Below are positions 18,787-27,718 of a stretch of 64,000 bases of DNA, piece after piece. The first letter of the stretch is position 1, and each line of letters opens with the position of its first letter. The translations under genes and the position numbers were made by a program. Source of the stretch: Saprospiraceae bacterium (GTDB taxonomy: Bacteria > Bacteroidota > Bacteroidia > Chitinophagales > Saprospiraceae); assembly GCA_016715465.1 (NCBI GenBank), contig JADKAA010000024.1, positions 372,001 to 436,000 of the forward strand, written 5' to 3'. Under the pieces are notes generated by a model, which did no database searches, was not told the origin of the DNA, and saw nothing but the letters and a program-made list of their open reading frames with translations.

Positions 18787-19644
18787 ATGAAAACAATCAT
18801 TATATTAATAAGCCTGCTGCCTGCATTTCTGATTGCGCAGATTGATTTACCCCCTGCAAGTCCTTTTGCCAGCTGGACCCATCAATTGGGATTTACTCAA
18901 ATAGATTTGAGTTATTCCCGGCCACACATGCGAGGCAGAAAAATCTTTGGAGCACTGGTGCCATACAATGTAATCTGGAGAACCGGAGCAGGAGAAAGTA
19001 CAAGAATAAAATTCAGTGAAGACATTCAGATAGGCGGGCAACCTATACAGAAAGGACAATATGCCTTGTATTCCATACCTGGTCCTGATGAATGGACCAT
19101 CATTCTAAATGCGGATGCCACTCTTCATGGTGATTTTGGTTATGATGAAAAAAAAGATATACTTCGTTTCAAAGTAAAACCAACAAACAGTCCGACAACG
19201 CATGAGTCCTTTACCATTGAGCTTATAGATTTCAAGTCTGATTATTCGGCAGTACTTCAGCTCAGATGGGAAAATACCATCATAAATATACCGATAGTAA
19301 GCAATGCAGATAGCAAAATTATGGCTCAGATACAAGAAAATCTGATGGCACAAAAAGTGGAAAATGCAGGGTTATTGTATAAGGGTGCACAATATTACTT
19401 TTTCAATAAAAAAGATTTGAATCAGGCACTTCTTTGGTCTGAAAAGGCTCAATTGCTTGCTGTGGATAACTTCAATTACATCTTACTGACCACAAAAATA
19501 CTTGAGGGTCTCAAGCGCTATCCAGATGCTATTCAATCAGCAGAAAAGGCTTTGGAACTGGCAAAGAAAAAGGATATGGTTGATGAAAGTCTACAGTTGG
19601 AGCAAATGATAGCTGAGTGGAAAATAACTAATAAAAATAAGTAA
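18787..19644 (+). CDS. DUF2911 domain protein with TPR-like C-terminus
   Basis: 285 residues: short signal peptide, then a DUF2911 domain (~20-165) with its typical SPFASWTHQLGFTQIDLSYS, RPHMRGRKIFGALVPY and WRTGAGESTRIKFS. The C-terminal ~100 residues (ALLWSEKAQLLA, YPDAIQSAEKALELAKKK) look like two TPR helices. The family is common in Bacteroidota and its molecular role is unknown. It lies between an HMA protein and a multicopper oxidase in one transcription unit. Confidence 0.85.
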   Translation: MKTIIILISLLPAFLIAQIDLPPASPFASWTHQLGFTQIDLSYSRPHMRGRKIFGALVPYNVIWRTGAGESTRIKFSEDIQIGGQPIQKGQYALYSIPGPDEWTIILNADATLHGDFGYDEKKDILRFKVKPTNSPTTHESFTIELIDFKSDYSAVLQLRWENTIINIPIVSNADSKIMAQIQENLMAQKVENAGLLYKGAQYYFFNKKDLNQALLWSEKAQLLAVDNFNYILLTTKILEGLKRYPDAIQSAEKALELAKKKDMVDESLQLEQMIAEWKITNKNK

Positions 19645-19654
19645 ATAATAAATT

Positions 19655-21097
19655 ATGAATATATTAAAAATATTATCAGCATCCATCATTATAGCTTTTG
19701 TAATTGCAAGCTGTCATAAAATGGACAACAGTAATAATGCTGTTGCAAAAAATGTAGTGGAACAGACTTTTGATAACTTAATTGCTATACCGACAGTCAT
19801 GGATGCCACAAAAGCAGCTTTTACAGCAAAATCTAAGTCAGCAATCATTGAAGGGGTGTCAATGAACACCTTATCATATGGTGGTGCGGCAATCTTAGGA
19901 CCTACTTTAAAAATTCAGCAAGGAGATGTTATGAAACTGGAATTTAAAAATGAGCTTTCGGAACCAACCAATATTCATTGGCACGGTCTGGAAGCACCAG
20001 CATCCCAAGATGGTTATCCGACAGAAGTAACTCAAGCAGGGAGTTCATTCAGCTACAACTTTCCGATAAAAGACAGACCAGGTACCTATTGGTACCATCC
20101 GCATCCTGATATGGCCACAGCAAGCCAGGCTTACAGAGGGTTGGCTGGATTTTTTATCGTATCATCTCCGGAAGAAAAAGCATTGAAATTGCCTGAAGGA
20201 AATTTCGATATACCCTTGGTTTTTCAAGATAAGAGATTAACGAATGGATTGAATTATAATCCAAACTCGGATGATCAAACGATTGGTTTATTTGGTGAAA
20301 CGATTTTGGTCAATGGAACACCAGGTGCGAAGTTGGAGGTGTCAACAGGTACATATCGATTGAGATTACTCAATGGGTCCAATGCCAGAATATATAATTT
20401 TTCTTTGACAAATGGAATGAGCTTTAAGTTGATTGGAAGCGATGGGGGTTTGCTCGATGAAGCTATAGATATCAACACTTTGCTTTTGGCACCTGGAGAA
20501 AGAGCAGATGTTCTTGTCAGCTTTAAGGGTATGGCAGTTGGGAGTGAAATTTTTATAGAAAGTCAGCCGTTTAGCGGTTCAACATCTCAAGGTAGTCAAG
20601 CTTTCAAGATTATGAAATTTAAAGTAACCAATACAATATCAGATGAATTTATGTTCCCATCAAAATTAATGGCGGTACAAAAAATTCCAGAGTCTTCGTC
20701 AGTTGCAACCCGGAAGTTTAATATTGGACATATGATGTTACATGGAGGTATGGGTGGAGTCATGCACCCAATAGATGGTAAAACTTTTGACGCAAATAGA
20801 AGAGACGAGGTTGTAAAAGCCGGAAGTGTGGAAATATGGGAGTTTGACAATACAACGGGCTCAGAAATTCACCCGATGCACTTACATGGCCTTCAGTTTC
20901 AGGTATTGAAAAGGACAGGAGGAAGGAATTCCATTCAACCATGGGAAAAAGGATGGAAAGATACCGTGTTGGCTTTCCCAGATGAAAAAGTAAGGATCAT
21001 TATCCGATTTCCTGCTAATAAAGGCAAGTTTGTTTTCCATTGTCACAATCTGGAACATGAAGATGCTGGTATGATGCTAAATTTTGAAATTCAATAA
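19655..21097 (+). CDS. Multicopper oxidase, lipoprotein (CueO/CopA-like)
   Basis: 480 residues; lipobox VIASC puts the lipid on Cys ~20. Copper ligands are all present: HWHGLEAP (~108), YWYHPHPD (~147), HPMHLHG (~407) and FHCHNLEHEDAGMM (~458), the last holding the type 1 copper Cys and axial Met. A short Met/His stretch (GHMMLHGGMGGVMHP, ~353) lies near where CueO has its Met-rich substrate segment. It probably oxidises Cu(I) to Cu(II) on the periplasmic side. It lacks the sorting domain of the other multicopper oxidase of this island. Confidence 0.92.
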   Translation: MNILKILSASIIIAFVIASCHKMDNSNNAVAKNVVEQTFDNLIAIPTVMDATKAAFTAKSKSAIIEGVSMNTLSYGGAAILGPTLKIQQGDVMKLEFKNELSEPTNIHWHGLEAPASQDGYPTEVTQAGSSFSYNFPIKDRPGTYWYHPHPDMATASQAYRGLAGFFIVSSPEEKALKLPEGNFDIPLVFQDKRLTNGLNYNPNSDDQTIGLFGETILVNGTPGAKLEVSTGTYRLRLLNGSNARIYNFSLTNGMSFKLIGSDGGLLDEAIDINTLLLAPGERADVLVSFKGMAVGSEIFIESQPFSGSTSQGSQAFKIMKFKVTNTISDEFMFPSKLMAVQKIPESSSVATRKFNIGHMMLHGGMGGVMHPIDGKTFDANRRDEVVKAGSVEIWEFDNTTGSEIHPMHLHGLQFQVLKRTGGRNSIQPWEKGWKDTVLAFPDEKVRIIIRFPANKGKFVFHCHNLEHEDAGMMLNFEIQ

Positions 21098-21132
21098 CTT
21101 AATATTTTTTAATTTTACTAAATTTATTTAAA

Positions 21133-21501
21133 ATGATTCATTTAAAATCTTTATTCGCTATTCTTTTAGTAGCAACTTTGAGCTTTACCTCATGTAAAAA
21201 AGATGAAGCTACAGTTACAGAAAATTTAACAGCTGAGTGGAACTCCACATCAGTTAAAATTGATGGTGTCGCTTCTCCTGCTACAACTACTATGTTTTTG
21301 CATTTACAAAGCAATAAGCAATACGAAATCACTACAAACATCACTCCATTTAGTCAAGCTAAGTCAGGTGTATGGTCCAATACTGATGACAAATTGACTT
21401 TGGCAGGAAATGTATGGACTATTCACCATATTGCAGATAAAGAATTGAGAATTGAATTCGTCCTGGATGGTAAGGATTTAGAAATAGAATTCGCTAAGTA
21501 A
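21133..21501 (+). CDS. Small lipoprotein, lipocalin-like, unknown function
   Basis: 122 residues. A lipobox (LSFTSC, Cys ~21) is followed by ~100 residues of alternating beta strands (EWNSTSVKIDG, SGVWSNTDDKLTL, LRIEFVLDGKDLEIEF), which resembles lipocalin-like domains of Bacteroidota lipoproteins. No metal-binding cluster is seen. It is the last gene before a strong hairpin, so it probably ends the preceding unit. Confidence 0.65.
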   Translation: MIHLKSLFAILLVATLSFTSCKKDEATVTENLTAEWNSTSVKIDGVASPATTTMFLHLQSNKQYEITTNITPFSQAKSGVWSNTDDKLTLAGNVWTIHHIADKELRIEFVLDGKDLEIEFAK

Positions 21502-21507
21502 GTAATT

Positions 21508-21543
21508 ATAGCTGCCAGAAAAAATATTTTTTCAGGCAGCTAT
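21508..21543. terminator. 36-bp near-perfect palindrome, likely terminator
   Basis: ATAGCTGCC and GGCAGCTAT flank an inner AAAAAATATTTTTT; the whole stretch is its own reverse complement apart from one A-A mismatch per arm. It starts 7 bp after a stop codon and 38 bp before the next gene. A terminator (the inner T6 helps either strand) is likeliest; a regulator site is possible. Confidence 0.65.
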
Positions 21544-21580
21544 TAGTAAACTAAACGGTACATCAAAAACGATATATAAA

Positions 21581-22060
21581 ATGAAAAATATAATTTTACT
21601 TTTTATTTGCCTAATTTCAAACACATCTATTGACGCACAATTAAAAATAGGAGATCCTTTGCCTAATATTTATCTTCCAAGCAATTTAAAAAATGAAGTT
21701 AGGCTTTTAGATTATACAGGTAAAATTCTACTTGTAGATTTTTGGGCATCCTGGTGTGCTCCCTGTCGAAAAGCAAACAAAAAACTTGTCGATTTGCACC
21801 GCGAATATGCGCCAGCCAAACTAGAAATAGTAGGTATATCAGTAGATACAGACCGATCTAAATGGCTCAAAGCTATAACTAAAGATAATATTGAATATAC
21901 ACAATTAACAGATCCGCATGGATTTGAAGCGAAGTCTGCCATACAATTTGGTGTAGAGGCATTGCCAGCTTCTTTTCTATTTGATCCGAACGGCAAACTA
22001 ATAGCTATCAATCCAACCGAACAGGAAATCAAACAACAATTAAATCACAATAAAAAATAA
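21581..22060 (+). CDS. TlpA/thioredoxin-like periplasmic thiol protein
   Basis: 159 residues: signal peptide (~1-19), then a thioredoxin fold with the redox motif WASWCAPCRKAN at about residues 55-66 and the cis-Pro loop in VEALPASFLFDP. Such proteins reduce periplasmic Cys pairs, for example in copper-site or cytochrome c maturation. Here it could keep the Cys of the HMA proteins, or of the copper-radical oxidase, in the right state (inference). Its stop codon overlaps the next start (TAATG). Confidence 0.88.
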   Translation: MKNIILLFICLISNTSIDAQLKIGDPLPNIYLPSNLKNEVRLLDYTGKILLVDFWASWCAPCRKANKKLVDLHREYAPAKLEIVGISVDTDRSKWLKAITKDNIEYTQLTDPHGFEAKSAIQFGVEALPASFLFDPNGKLIAINPTEQEIKQQLNHNKK

Positions 22061-22584
22061 TGCAAATGAATTTAAAAAATTTATTAATTGCAGTTACATT
22101 TATTACGGCATTGTATAATGTCAATGCACAAATATCAAAAGCAGAAATTGTGGCCACAGGCCTTACCTGCTCCATGTGTTCAAATGCCATCAATAAACAG
22201 CTCAAATCATTGACTGAAGTAGATAGTGTGGTGGTAGATCTGAACACAAACACTTTTGTAGTACATCTCAAAAAAGAAGCCATGATAAGTCCCAGGATTT
22301 TGAAAGAAAGAGTAGAAAAAGCAGGCTTTTTTGTTGGTTCGATGATTGTTACCATGAACTTTGACAATACTGATATCTCTGAAAATATAAAAGTAGAAAA
22401 AGAAGGCGTCGCTTTAGTCATTGTCGATTCAAAGTTAAAAGTATTAAATGGTGAAACAAAGGCCAAAATCATGGACAAAGGTTACGTAACACAAAAGGAA
22501 TACAAAAAATTGACCAAATCACTTTCAAAAATCCCTTCTTACCTGGATGGAAATGAAGATGATTACCATATAAAAATTAATTGA
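22060..22584 (+). CDS. Secreted HMA-domain metal-binding protein (second)
   Basis: 174 residues: signal peptide (~1-24), an HMA domain (~26-95) with TGLTCSMCSNAINKQL holding the CxxC pair and ILKERVEKAGFFVG closing the fold, then ~75 residues of mixed sequence without a known domain. A second in-frame ATG two codons later could also start it. It is a likely periplasmic Cu(I) carrier, coupled to the thioredoxin-like gene upstream and the barrel gene downstream (3-bp gap). Confidence 0.86.
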   Translation: MQMNLKNLLIAVTFITALYNVNAQISKAEIVATGLTCSMCSNAINKQLKSLTEVDSVVVDLNTNTFVVHLKKEAMISPRILKERVEKAGFFVGSMIVTMNFDNTDISENIKVEKEGVALVIVDSKLKVLNGETKAKIMDKGYVTQKEYKKLTKSLSKIPSYLDGNEDDYHIKIN

Positions 22585-22586
22585 TT

Positions 22587-23390
22587 ATGAAACCAATTTT
22601 AATAGTCTTACTTACGATTACTGTAAATAGTTTATTGGGGCAGGAACTTTTTGTGGTTACTGATCCGGCAAGCAATGTTCCCATGGGCTCTCTGAGTGTC
22701 AGGCTGAGCAATTCTTTATTTAAAGAAGTATATGAGGATGGGTACAACTATCATCTCATGCCTGAAGTCACTTATGGTATCTCAAAAAATCTGATGGTCA
22801 GGACTTCGGCGTTTATAAGTAACAGGAGCAACAGTCTTTATGCCGAAGGAGCCAATATCTTTAGTAAGTATAGGTTTTATTCTTCAGATGAACTACACAG
22901 CCACTTCAGGATGGCCGCTTTTGCCAGATATAGTTTTAACAGAGCAGATATACATCAGGAACAAATAGAAATCATGGGCCACAATAGTGGATACGAAACC
23001 GGATTGGTGATTACTCAGCTCATAAAAAAAGTAGCTATCAGCTCTTCCGTAAGTTTTGAAAAAGCATTGGACAATAAACCGGATTATGAATTTCCAAATA
23101 CGCAAAGTAACACGGCTACCAATTACACCCTTTCTGTTGGAAAGCTGATGTATCCAAAAAAATACACTAATTTTAAACAGACCAATATCAACCTGATGCT
23201 TGAATTTGTGGGCCAAACGCTTAATGAGAACGGAAAAACGTATATTGATGTCGTCCCATCTATACAATTTATTTTTAATAGCCAGGCAAGGATTGATGTA
23301 GGTTACAGAAGAGAATTGTACAGTAATATGCTTAGAACGGCACCCAATGGTATTTATTTGAACTTTGAATATACATTTTTCAATATCTAA
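22587..23390 (+). CDS. Putative outer-membrane beta-barrel protein
   Basis: 267 residues: signal peptide (~1-18, ending LLGQE), then about ten to twelve amphipathic strands (e.g. LSVRLSNSLFKE, NLMVRTSAFISN, ARIDVGYRRELYS), ending in YLNFEYTFFNI with the terminal aromatic expected of a barrel. Residue pattern and position suggest an outer-membrane pore for the metal proteins around it. No family was recognised. A TTG six bases upstream could also start it; ATG preferred. Confidence 0.6.
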   Translation: MKPILIVLLTITVNSLLGQELFVVTDPASNVPMGSLSVRLSNSLFKEVYEDGYNYHLMPEVTYGISKNLMVRTSAFISNRSNSLYAEGANIFSKYRFYSSDELHSHFRMAAFARYSFNRADIHQEQIEIMGHNSGYETGLVITQLIKKVAISSSVSFEKALDNKPDYEFPNTQSNTATNYTLSVGKLMYPKKYTNFKQTNINLMLEFVGQTLNENGKTYIDVVPSIQFIFNSQARIDVGYRRELYSNMLRTAPNGIYLNFEYTFFNI

Positions 23391-23493
23391 AAATGAATAA
23401 GGTATTGCACTTTTTAAAGAGAATTCTGAAAATGATACTTATAAAAAAATGTTGTCGCTTATTGTAATATTAAAACAAATAAACAAAAGTAAA

Positions 23494-25437
23494 ATGCTCC
23501 TAAAATATTTACCATTATGTCTAATTTTTTCAAGCAATATATTAGTAGCCCAATATACCATTAAAGGCATGATTACCGGGCAAACACAAACCATAAGCGG
23601 AGCCAGGATGACGCTTTTTAACAGCGACACTACCTATTTCATAGAAGAACGCAGCGATAATTTTGGCATGTTCTATTTTTCAAATGTCTCAGCAGGAGCT
23701 TATAAAATTGGTGTAGCTAAATCCAATTATAATTACAAAGAATTCAATATTATTATTAATGAAACCAATCAAGATATCAATTTTGAACTTGAACCTGAAA
23801 CGGAAAAAGGAAAATGGGATGTGATCATAAAATCGCCGGAACCTCTGGGTGGAACTGACTTAGGAGTACTGATGCCTGATGGCAAAATATATTATTGCCA
23901 TGATACCAAAGATCCATTTTATTTTGACCCCAAGTCTAATGATACACTAAGTGTTATGGGTAGTGACAGTGTGCAGGGATGTGTGGGTCCCATACTTCTT
24001 GCGGATAGTACGGTATGGTTTTTTGGTGGTACATTGAGAGAAATATATGGCCCCGGAACAAAAAAAGTAAAAAAGTTTGATGTTCGAACGACCAAATGGA
24101 AGACCCACCAAAATATGTTTGATTTCAGATGGTATCCTAGTGTGTCACCATTATCAAATGGTCAAGTGATCATACTGGGTGGCGGCGGGCTCAACAATCC
24201 AATTAGGGTAAAAACATCTGAAATATACGACCCAAAGAGTGGTATTTCGAAACCAACGGGTCAGATAGCTATCGGTAATGAAGTTTCTCCTATTGTTCCG
24301 TTACTGAATGGCAAAACATTAATGACGCACTGTCCGCCACAATTGTTTGATCCAACCACTAACAAATGGGAGTTGGCGGCTGATTTTGTCCAAAAAAATC
24401 GTATGAGCAATGGAGATCATAGTGATCATGAATTGGTATTAATGCCAGACGGGGATGTATTTGCTTTTGGATATAAACCGTTTAACAATAATCTTGGGAC
24501 ATTTGTGGAAAAATATGACGTCGCTTCAAATAAATGGGAACTAAAAAGTAGTATAAATCCGATCAGATCAAGGGCAAAGGCAATAATACTGCCGGATAAA
24601 AAAATATTGATAGCAGGAGGTCAGAAAGAAGATCAAAATGACACAAGTCCAGTAAACCAATGGGGCTACATGAAACGATCCGATTTGTATCATCCCGAAA
24701 CAGATATCTGGAGAAATCTTGCAGATTTGAATTATTTTAGAGAATATCATGCCATTTTAACATTGGTACCTGATGGCAGGGTAATAGCCGTAGGTGGTGA
24801 AGGTCAACCAGGCAATGAACCTACACAAAGTATCATTGAAGCATTTACACCTCCTTATCTATTTAGAGGAGTACGACCAGAAATATACAATTTAAATAAA
24901 AGGAATTTTTCTAAAGGAGAAGAACTTTCATTTTCCGTGTCAAAGGCAGATTCTATAACAGGTCTGCTATTAATGGCAAATGCAGTTAATACTCATTTTA
25001 TGAATAGCAGTAATAATCGATTTATTGAATTAGCATTTGAACAAAATAATGGGAAGGTTACTTCATTGTTGCCTTCAGATTCACTTTTATTATTTGACGG
25101 TTTTTATATGTTGTTTGCCATGGTGGATGATATACCATCAAAAGCTGCTATCATCCAAATCAGTGGAGCTAAAAGTATCATATCTAATTCAAATGACATT
25201 CGAAATCAAGAAATCGTCTTGTGCCCAAATCCTACCAAAGATGTAGTTAATTGTATTTCTAATATCCCTATCATTGAAATTAAATTGATAGATAATTCTG
25301 GAAGAATACTTTTAATTAAAAAGGATGAAAGTATCCAATCTATCAATTTAGAAGGATTTGAATTTGGTGTGTATTTTGTGGACATGAAGTTGAAAGATGG
25401 TAGTAAAATAATCCGAAAAACATGTAAAATAGAATAA
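23494..25437 (+). CDS. Galactose-oxidase-like copper-radical oxidase with T9SS sorting domain
   Basis: 647 residues. Signal peptide (1-20), a carboxypeptidase-regulatory-like Ig domain (~21-95), Kelch-type propeller (~100-445), a DUF1929-like C-terminal domain (~455-555) and a T9SS tail (~565-647, VLCPNPTKD). The copper-radical residues can be lined up with fungal galactose oxidase: Cys163 (VQGCVGP) for the thioether, Tyr214 (RWYPS), Tyr418-His419 (FREYHA) and His501 (NTHFMN). The spacing is close to that of galactose oxidase and of Streptomyces GlxA. It should oxidise a primary alcohol or aldehyde, making peroxide; the substrate is unknown. Start chosen at 23494 because the signal peptide begins there; the frame is open from 23449. 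Confidence 0.8.
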   Translation: MLLKYLPLCLIFSSNILVAQYTIKGMITGQTQTISGARMTLFNSDTTYFIEERSDNFGMFYFSNVSAGAYKIGVAKSNYNYKEFNIIINETNQDINFELEPETEKGKWDVIIKSPEPLGGTDLGVLMPDGKIYYCHDTKDPFYFDPKSNDTLSVMGSDSVQGCVGPILLADSTVWFFGGTLREIYGPGTKKVKKFDVRTTKWKTHQNMFDFRWYPSVSPLSNGQVIILGGGGLNNPIRVKTSEIYDPKSGISKPTGQIAIGNEVSPIVPLLNGKTLMTHCPPQLFDPTTNKWELAADFVQKNRMSNGDHSDHELVLMPDGDVFAFGYKPFNNNLGTFVEKYDVASNKWELKSSINPIRSRAKAIILPDKKILIAGGQKEDQNDTSPVNQWGYMKRSDLYHPETDIWRNLADLNYFREYHAILTLVPDGRVIAVGGEGQPGNEPTQSIIEAFTPPYLFRGVRPEIYNLNKRNFSKGEELSFSVSKADSITGLLLMANAVNTHFMNSSNNRFIELAFEQNNGKVTSLLPSDSLLLFDGFYMLFAMVDDIPSKAAIIQISGAKSIISNSNDIRNQEIVLCPNPTKDVVNCISNIPIIEIKLIDNSGRILLIKKDESIQSINLEGFEFGVYFVDMKLKDGSKIIRKTCKIE

Positions 25438-25446
25438 TCGCTTACA

Positions 25447-26106
25447 ATGGACCAAAATAATACAGCTCCTTTTATTCCTGCATTGGGTTATGATTTTCTC
25501 ACAGCCTATTATGATTTAGCCATAAAACTGACTATGCCCGAAAAGAAATTCAGGAGGATCTTGGTCGAAGAAATAAAGCCGCAAGATGATGAATCAATAC
25601 TTGAATTTGGATTTGGTACGGCACAGAATTTAATCTTAATGAAAAATCAGAATCAAAATACAAATTTAACCGGACTCGATGTTGACCCAAAAGTTAAAGA
25701 CTTTGCGATTTGTAAATTAAGTAAGAATAACCTAACAATCCCTTTAGACCTGTATGATGGTAAGAATTTTCCTTATGACGACAATCATTTCGACAAAGTT
25801 TACAGCTGTTTGGTTTTTCACCAATTAGATGAAAACACAAAATCCAATTGTTTAAAAGAAATATATAGGGTTTTAAAACCAAACGGAGAATTGATTATTG
25901 CAGATTGGGGGAAAGCATCTAATAAAATAATGCGAATTGCTTTTGGATTAGTCCAAATTCTTGATGGATTTCAAACCACAAATGACAATGTAAATGGGAA
26001 AATACCACAGTATATTGCATCAGTTGGGTTTATAAATGTCCAAATTACTCAGTCAATCAATACAGCCATAGGCACCTTTTCATATTTTAAAGCGCGCAAA
26101 CAATAA
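25447..26106 (+). CDS. Class I SAM-dependent methyltransferase
   Basis: 219 residues. Motif I is ILEFGFGTAQNLILM (~residues 51-65), followed by the acidic LDVDPKV and the later KVYSCLVFHQLD and EIYRVLKPNGELIIADWGK, the usual Methyltransf_11 series. The substrate cannot be predicted; in sequence it recalls methyltransferases placed next to metal resistance genes in Bacteroidota. It starts 9 bp after the oxidase gene, on the same transcript. Confidence 0.88.
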   Translation: MDQNNTAPFIPALGYDFLTAYYDLAIKLTMPEKKFRRILVEEIKPQDDESILEFGFGTAQNLILMKNQNQNTNLTGLDVDPKVKDFAICKLSKNNLTIPLDLYDGKNFPYDDNHFDKVYSCLVFHQLDENTKSNCLKEIYRVLKPNGELIIADWGKASNKIMRIAFGLVQILDGFQTTNDNVNGKIPQYIASVGFINVQITQSINTAIGTFSYFKARKQ

Positions 26107-26230
26107 CTAATAAAAAGTAATTCATTTAAACCAATGCAAAATATAACTCTTATTTTTAATTGCGTAACATTTACCAGTAGGCATTATCTAATTTTAATAT
26201 GGCAATTCTGACGCTCTAAATCATATTAAA

Positions 26231-26539
26231 TTGAAAAAAGATCAATGTATTGCGGCCTGCATGGCCTGCTTTTTAGAATGCGAAAAATGTTCCATTTCAT
26301 GTATTAACATGGGTGAAAGAGACTATACAAAATGTGCAAGAGATTCCGCCTATGCTTTATGTAAAATTTGTGTTACTGCGTGCAACGCTTGTGCTGATGA
26401 GTGTTCAAAACATGCAAGCTACAATGACCATTGTGCCAAATGTGCAGCGGCATGTAAAGCATGTGCAATCGCATGTGCTTCATACATTATTCATTTAGAA
26501 AAACAAGGACCGAATTTCGCTCTTTGTTTTTTTCTTTAA
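26231..26539 (+). CDS. Four-helix-bundle copper storage protein, Csp-like (DUF326)
   Basis: 102 residues with 18 Cys, mostly spaced CxxxC or CxxC along predicted helices (CIAACMACFLECEKC, then CKICVTACNACADEC and CAKCAAACKACAIAC). There is no signal peptide, so it should be cytosolic, like Csp3. Csp proteins pack Cu(I) by thiolate inside a four-helix bundle. The last residues (PNFALCFFL) depart from the family pattern. TTG start (no ATG available). It is the likely intracellular copper store of this island. Confidence 0.85.
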   Translation: MKKDQCIAACMACFLECEKCSISCINMGERDYTKCARDSAYALCKICVTACNACADECSKHASYNDHCAKCAAACKACAIACASYIIHLEKQGPNFALCFFL

Positions 26540-26567
26540 CAAATACCTAATTGAAAAACATTTAATC

Positions 26568-27008
26568 ATGAACAAAATATTAATTAGAATTGTATTTGCT
26601 TTTGGAGCAATATTTTCTTTTGTGCAATGCGGCAACAATTCAGGAAATGAAATAAATAACGCAGACCACAGAGCTAAAGTAATTTCGGAACTTATGGATA
26701 ACGAAAATTACATGAAAGAAGTAAAGGATGCTATGAAATCAATAAATGGCGAAGCAATGGTTTCTAATTCATATGATTTGATGAAAGAGGACACAGCTAC
26801 AGGCACAAAAATGATGGGCATGATGATGGATATGTGCAAAAGTGACACCAGCATGTATAAGATGATGATGGGAAAAACAATGGAAATGTGCGACATGGAC
26901 AAGGAAAAATGTAAAATGATGATGGCTGCGATGCGCCAACATCCAATGGGGATGAAAAACATTAAAGATTTGGGTATGTGTGACATGAATATGAGCAAAA
27001 TGCAATAA
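26568..27008 (+). CDS. Met-rich lipoprotein, putative Cu(I)-binding
   Basis: 146 residues: a lipobox (FVQC, Cys ~21), then a protein with 29 Met in total, many in MMGMMMDMC, MYKMMMGKTMEMC and MMMAAM clusters with interspersed Cys and one His. Met thioethers favour Cu(I)/Ag(I), so a periplasmic copper-binding role is likely. No enzyme motif is seen. It is preceded by the Csp-like gene and followed by a metal-binding lipoprotein. Confidence 0.7.
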   Translation: MNKILIRIVFAFGAIFSFVQCGNNSGNEINNADHRAKVISELMDNENYMKEVKDAMKSINGEAMVSNSYDLMKEDTATGTKMMGMMMDMCKSDTSMYKMMMGKTMEMCDMDKEKCKMMMAAMRQHPMGMKNIKDLGMCDMNMSKMQ

Positions 27009-27054
27009 ATATAAATTTGAATACATTAATTATAAACATTTAAACTAATTCATC

Positions 27055-27315
27055 ATGAAAAAGCAATTTATTTCATTCTTGTTAACACTGGTTGTCCTTG
27101 TTGTCATATTTTCATGTGGCAATAAAACCAATACTCAGCAAACAGAGCCAGCCACAACTGAACAAACAGCTGTGGATACCACCGGTGCTTCTCAACCTGT
27201 AACCGCTGGTTATCAGTGTCCAATGAAATGTGAAGGAGAGAAGACGTATGACAAACCTGGTAAATGCCCTAAATGCAATATGGATCTTAAGGTAACGGAA
27301 GGACATGAACACTAA
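27055..27315 (+). CDS. Small lipoprotein with a heavy-metal-binding domain (HMBD)
   Basis: 86 residues. Lipobox IFSC (Cys ~21), a Thr/Glu-rich linker, and an HMBD with YQCPMKCEGEKTYDKPG then CPKCNMDL, the CPM...CPxCxM pattern that binds metal in CusB-type adaptors. It ends GHEH. The same domain occurs in both CusB-like adaptors downstream (38.1 and 39.4 kb). It is probably a free-standing periplasmic metal carrier. Confidence 0.85.
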   Translation: MKKQFISFLLTLVVLVVIFSCGNKTNTQQTEPATTEQTAVDTTGASQPVTAGYQCPMKCEGEKTYDKPGKCPKCNMDLKVTEGHEH

Positions 27316-27718
27316 ATTAAGTTATATTCATTAACTGAATTTTCAACGGAGATTGGCAGATTTGTAATCATAATGCAGATCTCAGTTTTTATTAATATTT
27401 AGTTTTATACAATATGAAACATGTATAACATCATTTGCTTCAGTTTGTCACTTATTTTAAAGTTAGTCGTTAACAATATATTATTCTATAAAGAACTTTC
27501 ATTTGCGAAATGGGATTTAATGAGACAATGACTGTTGATACTATCGCTTGTTCAACAACTTTAGCTGCTCTTTATCAGAGATTTATGAAGTGGGAAGGAG
27601 ATAAGGCAGAGACATACTAAGCTCTAGCCTGGTGAACAAAATATATCTGCATATGGTGAAAAAAACCATGAGCAACACCAACTTGACATAACACATTCAA
27701 ATCTCTAAATACTGTTAA
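27316..27718 (+). other. Gene-free stretch between the two halves of the island, 403 bp
   Basis: It holds one short frame (27510-27620, 36 codons) that resembles nothing known and is probably not a gene. A 10-bp word AGTCGTTAAC at 27465-27474 recurs at 40635-40644, just beyond the other end of the export gene set. The promoter of the ATPase-Cus genes should lie here, but no consensus was recognised. Confidence 0.5.

Noticed and set aside
27510..27620. 36-codon ORF in the gap before the CopB-like gene
   Set aside because: No recognisable domain, signal or neighbour coupling; length is within chance expectation.
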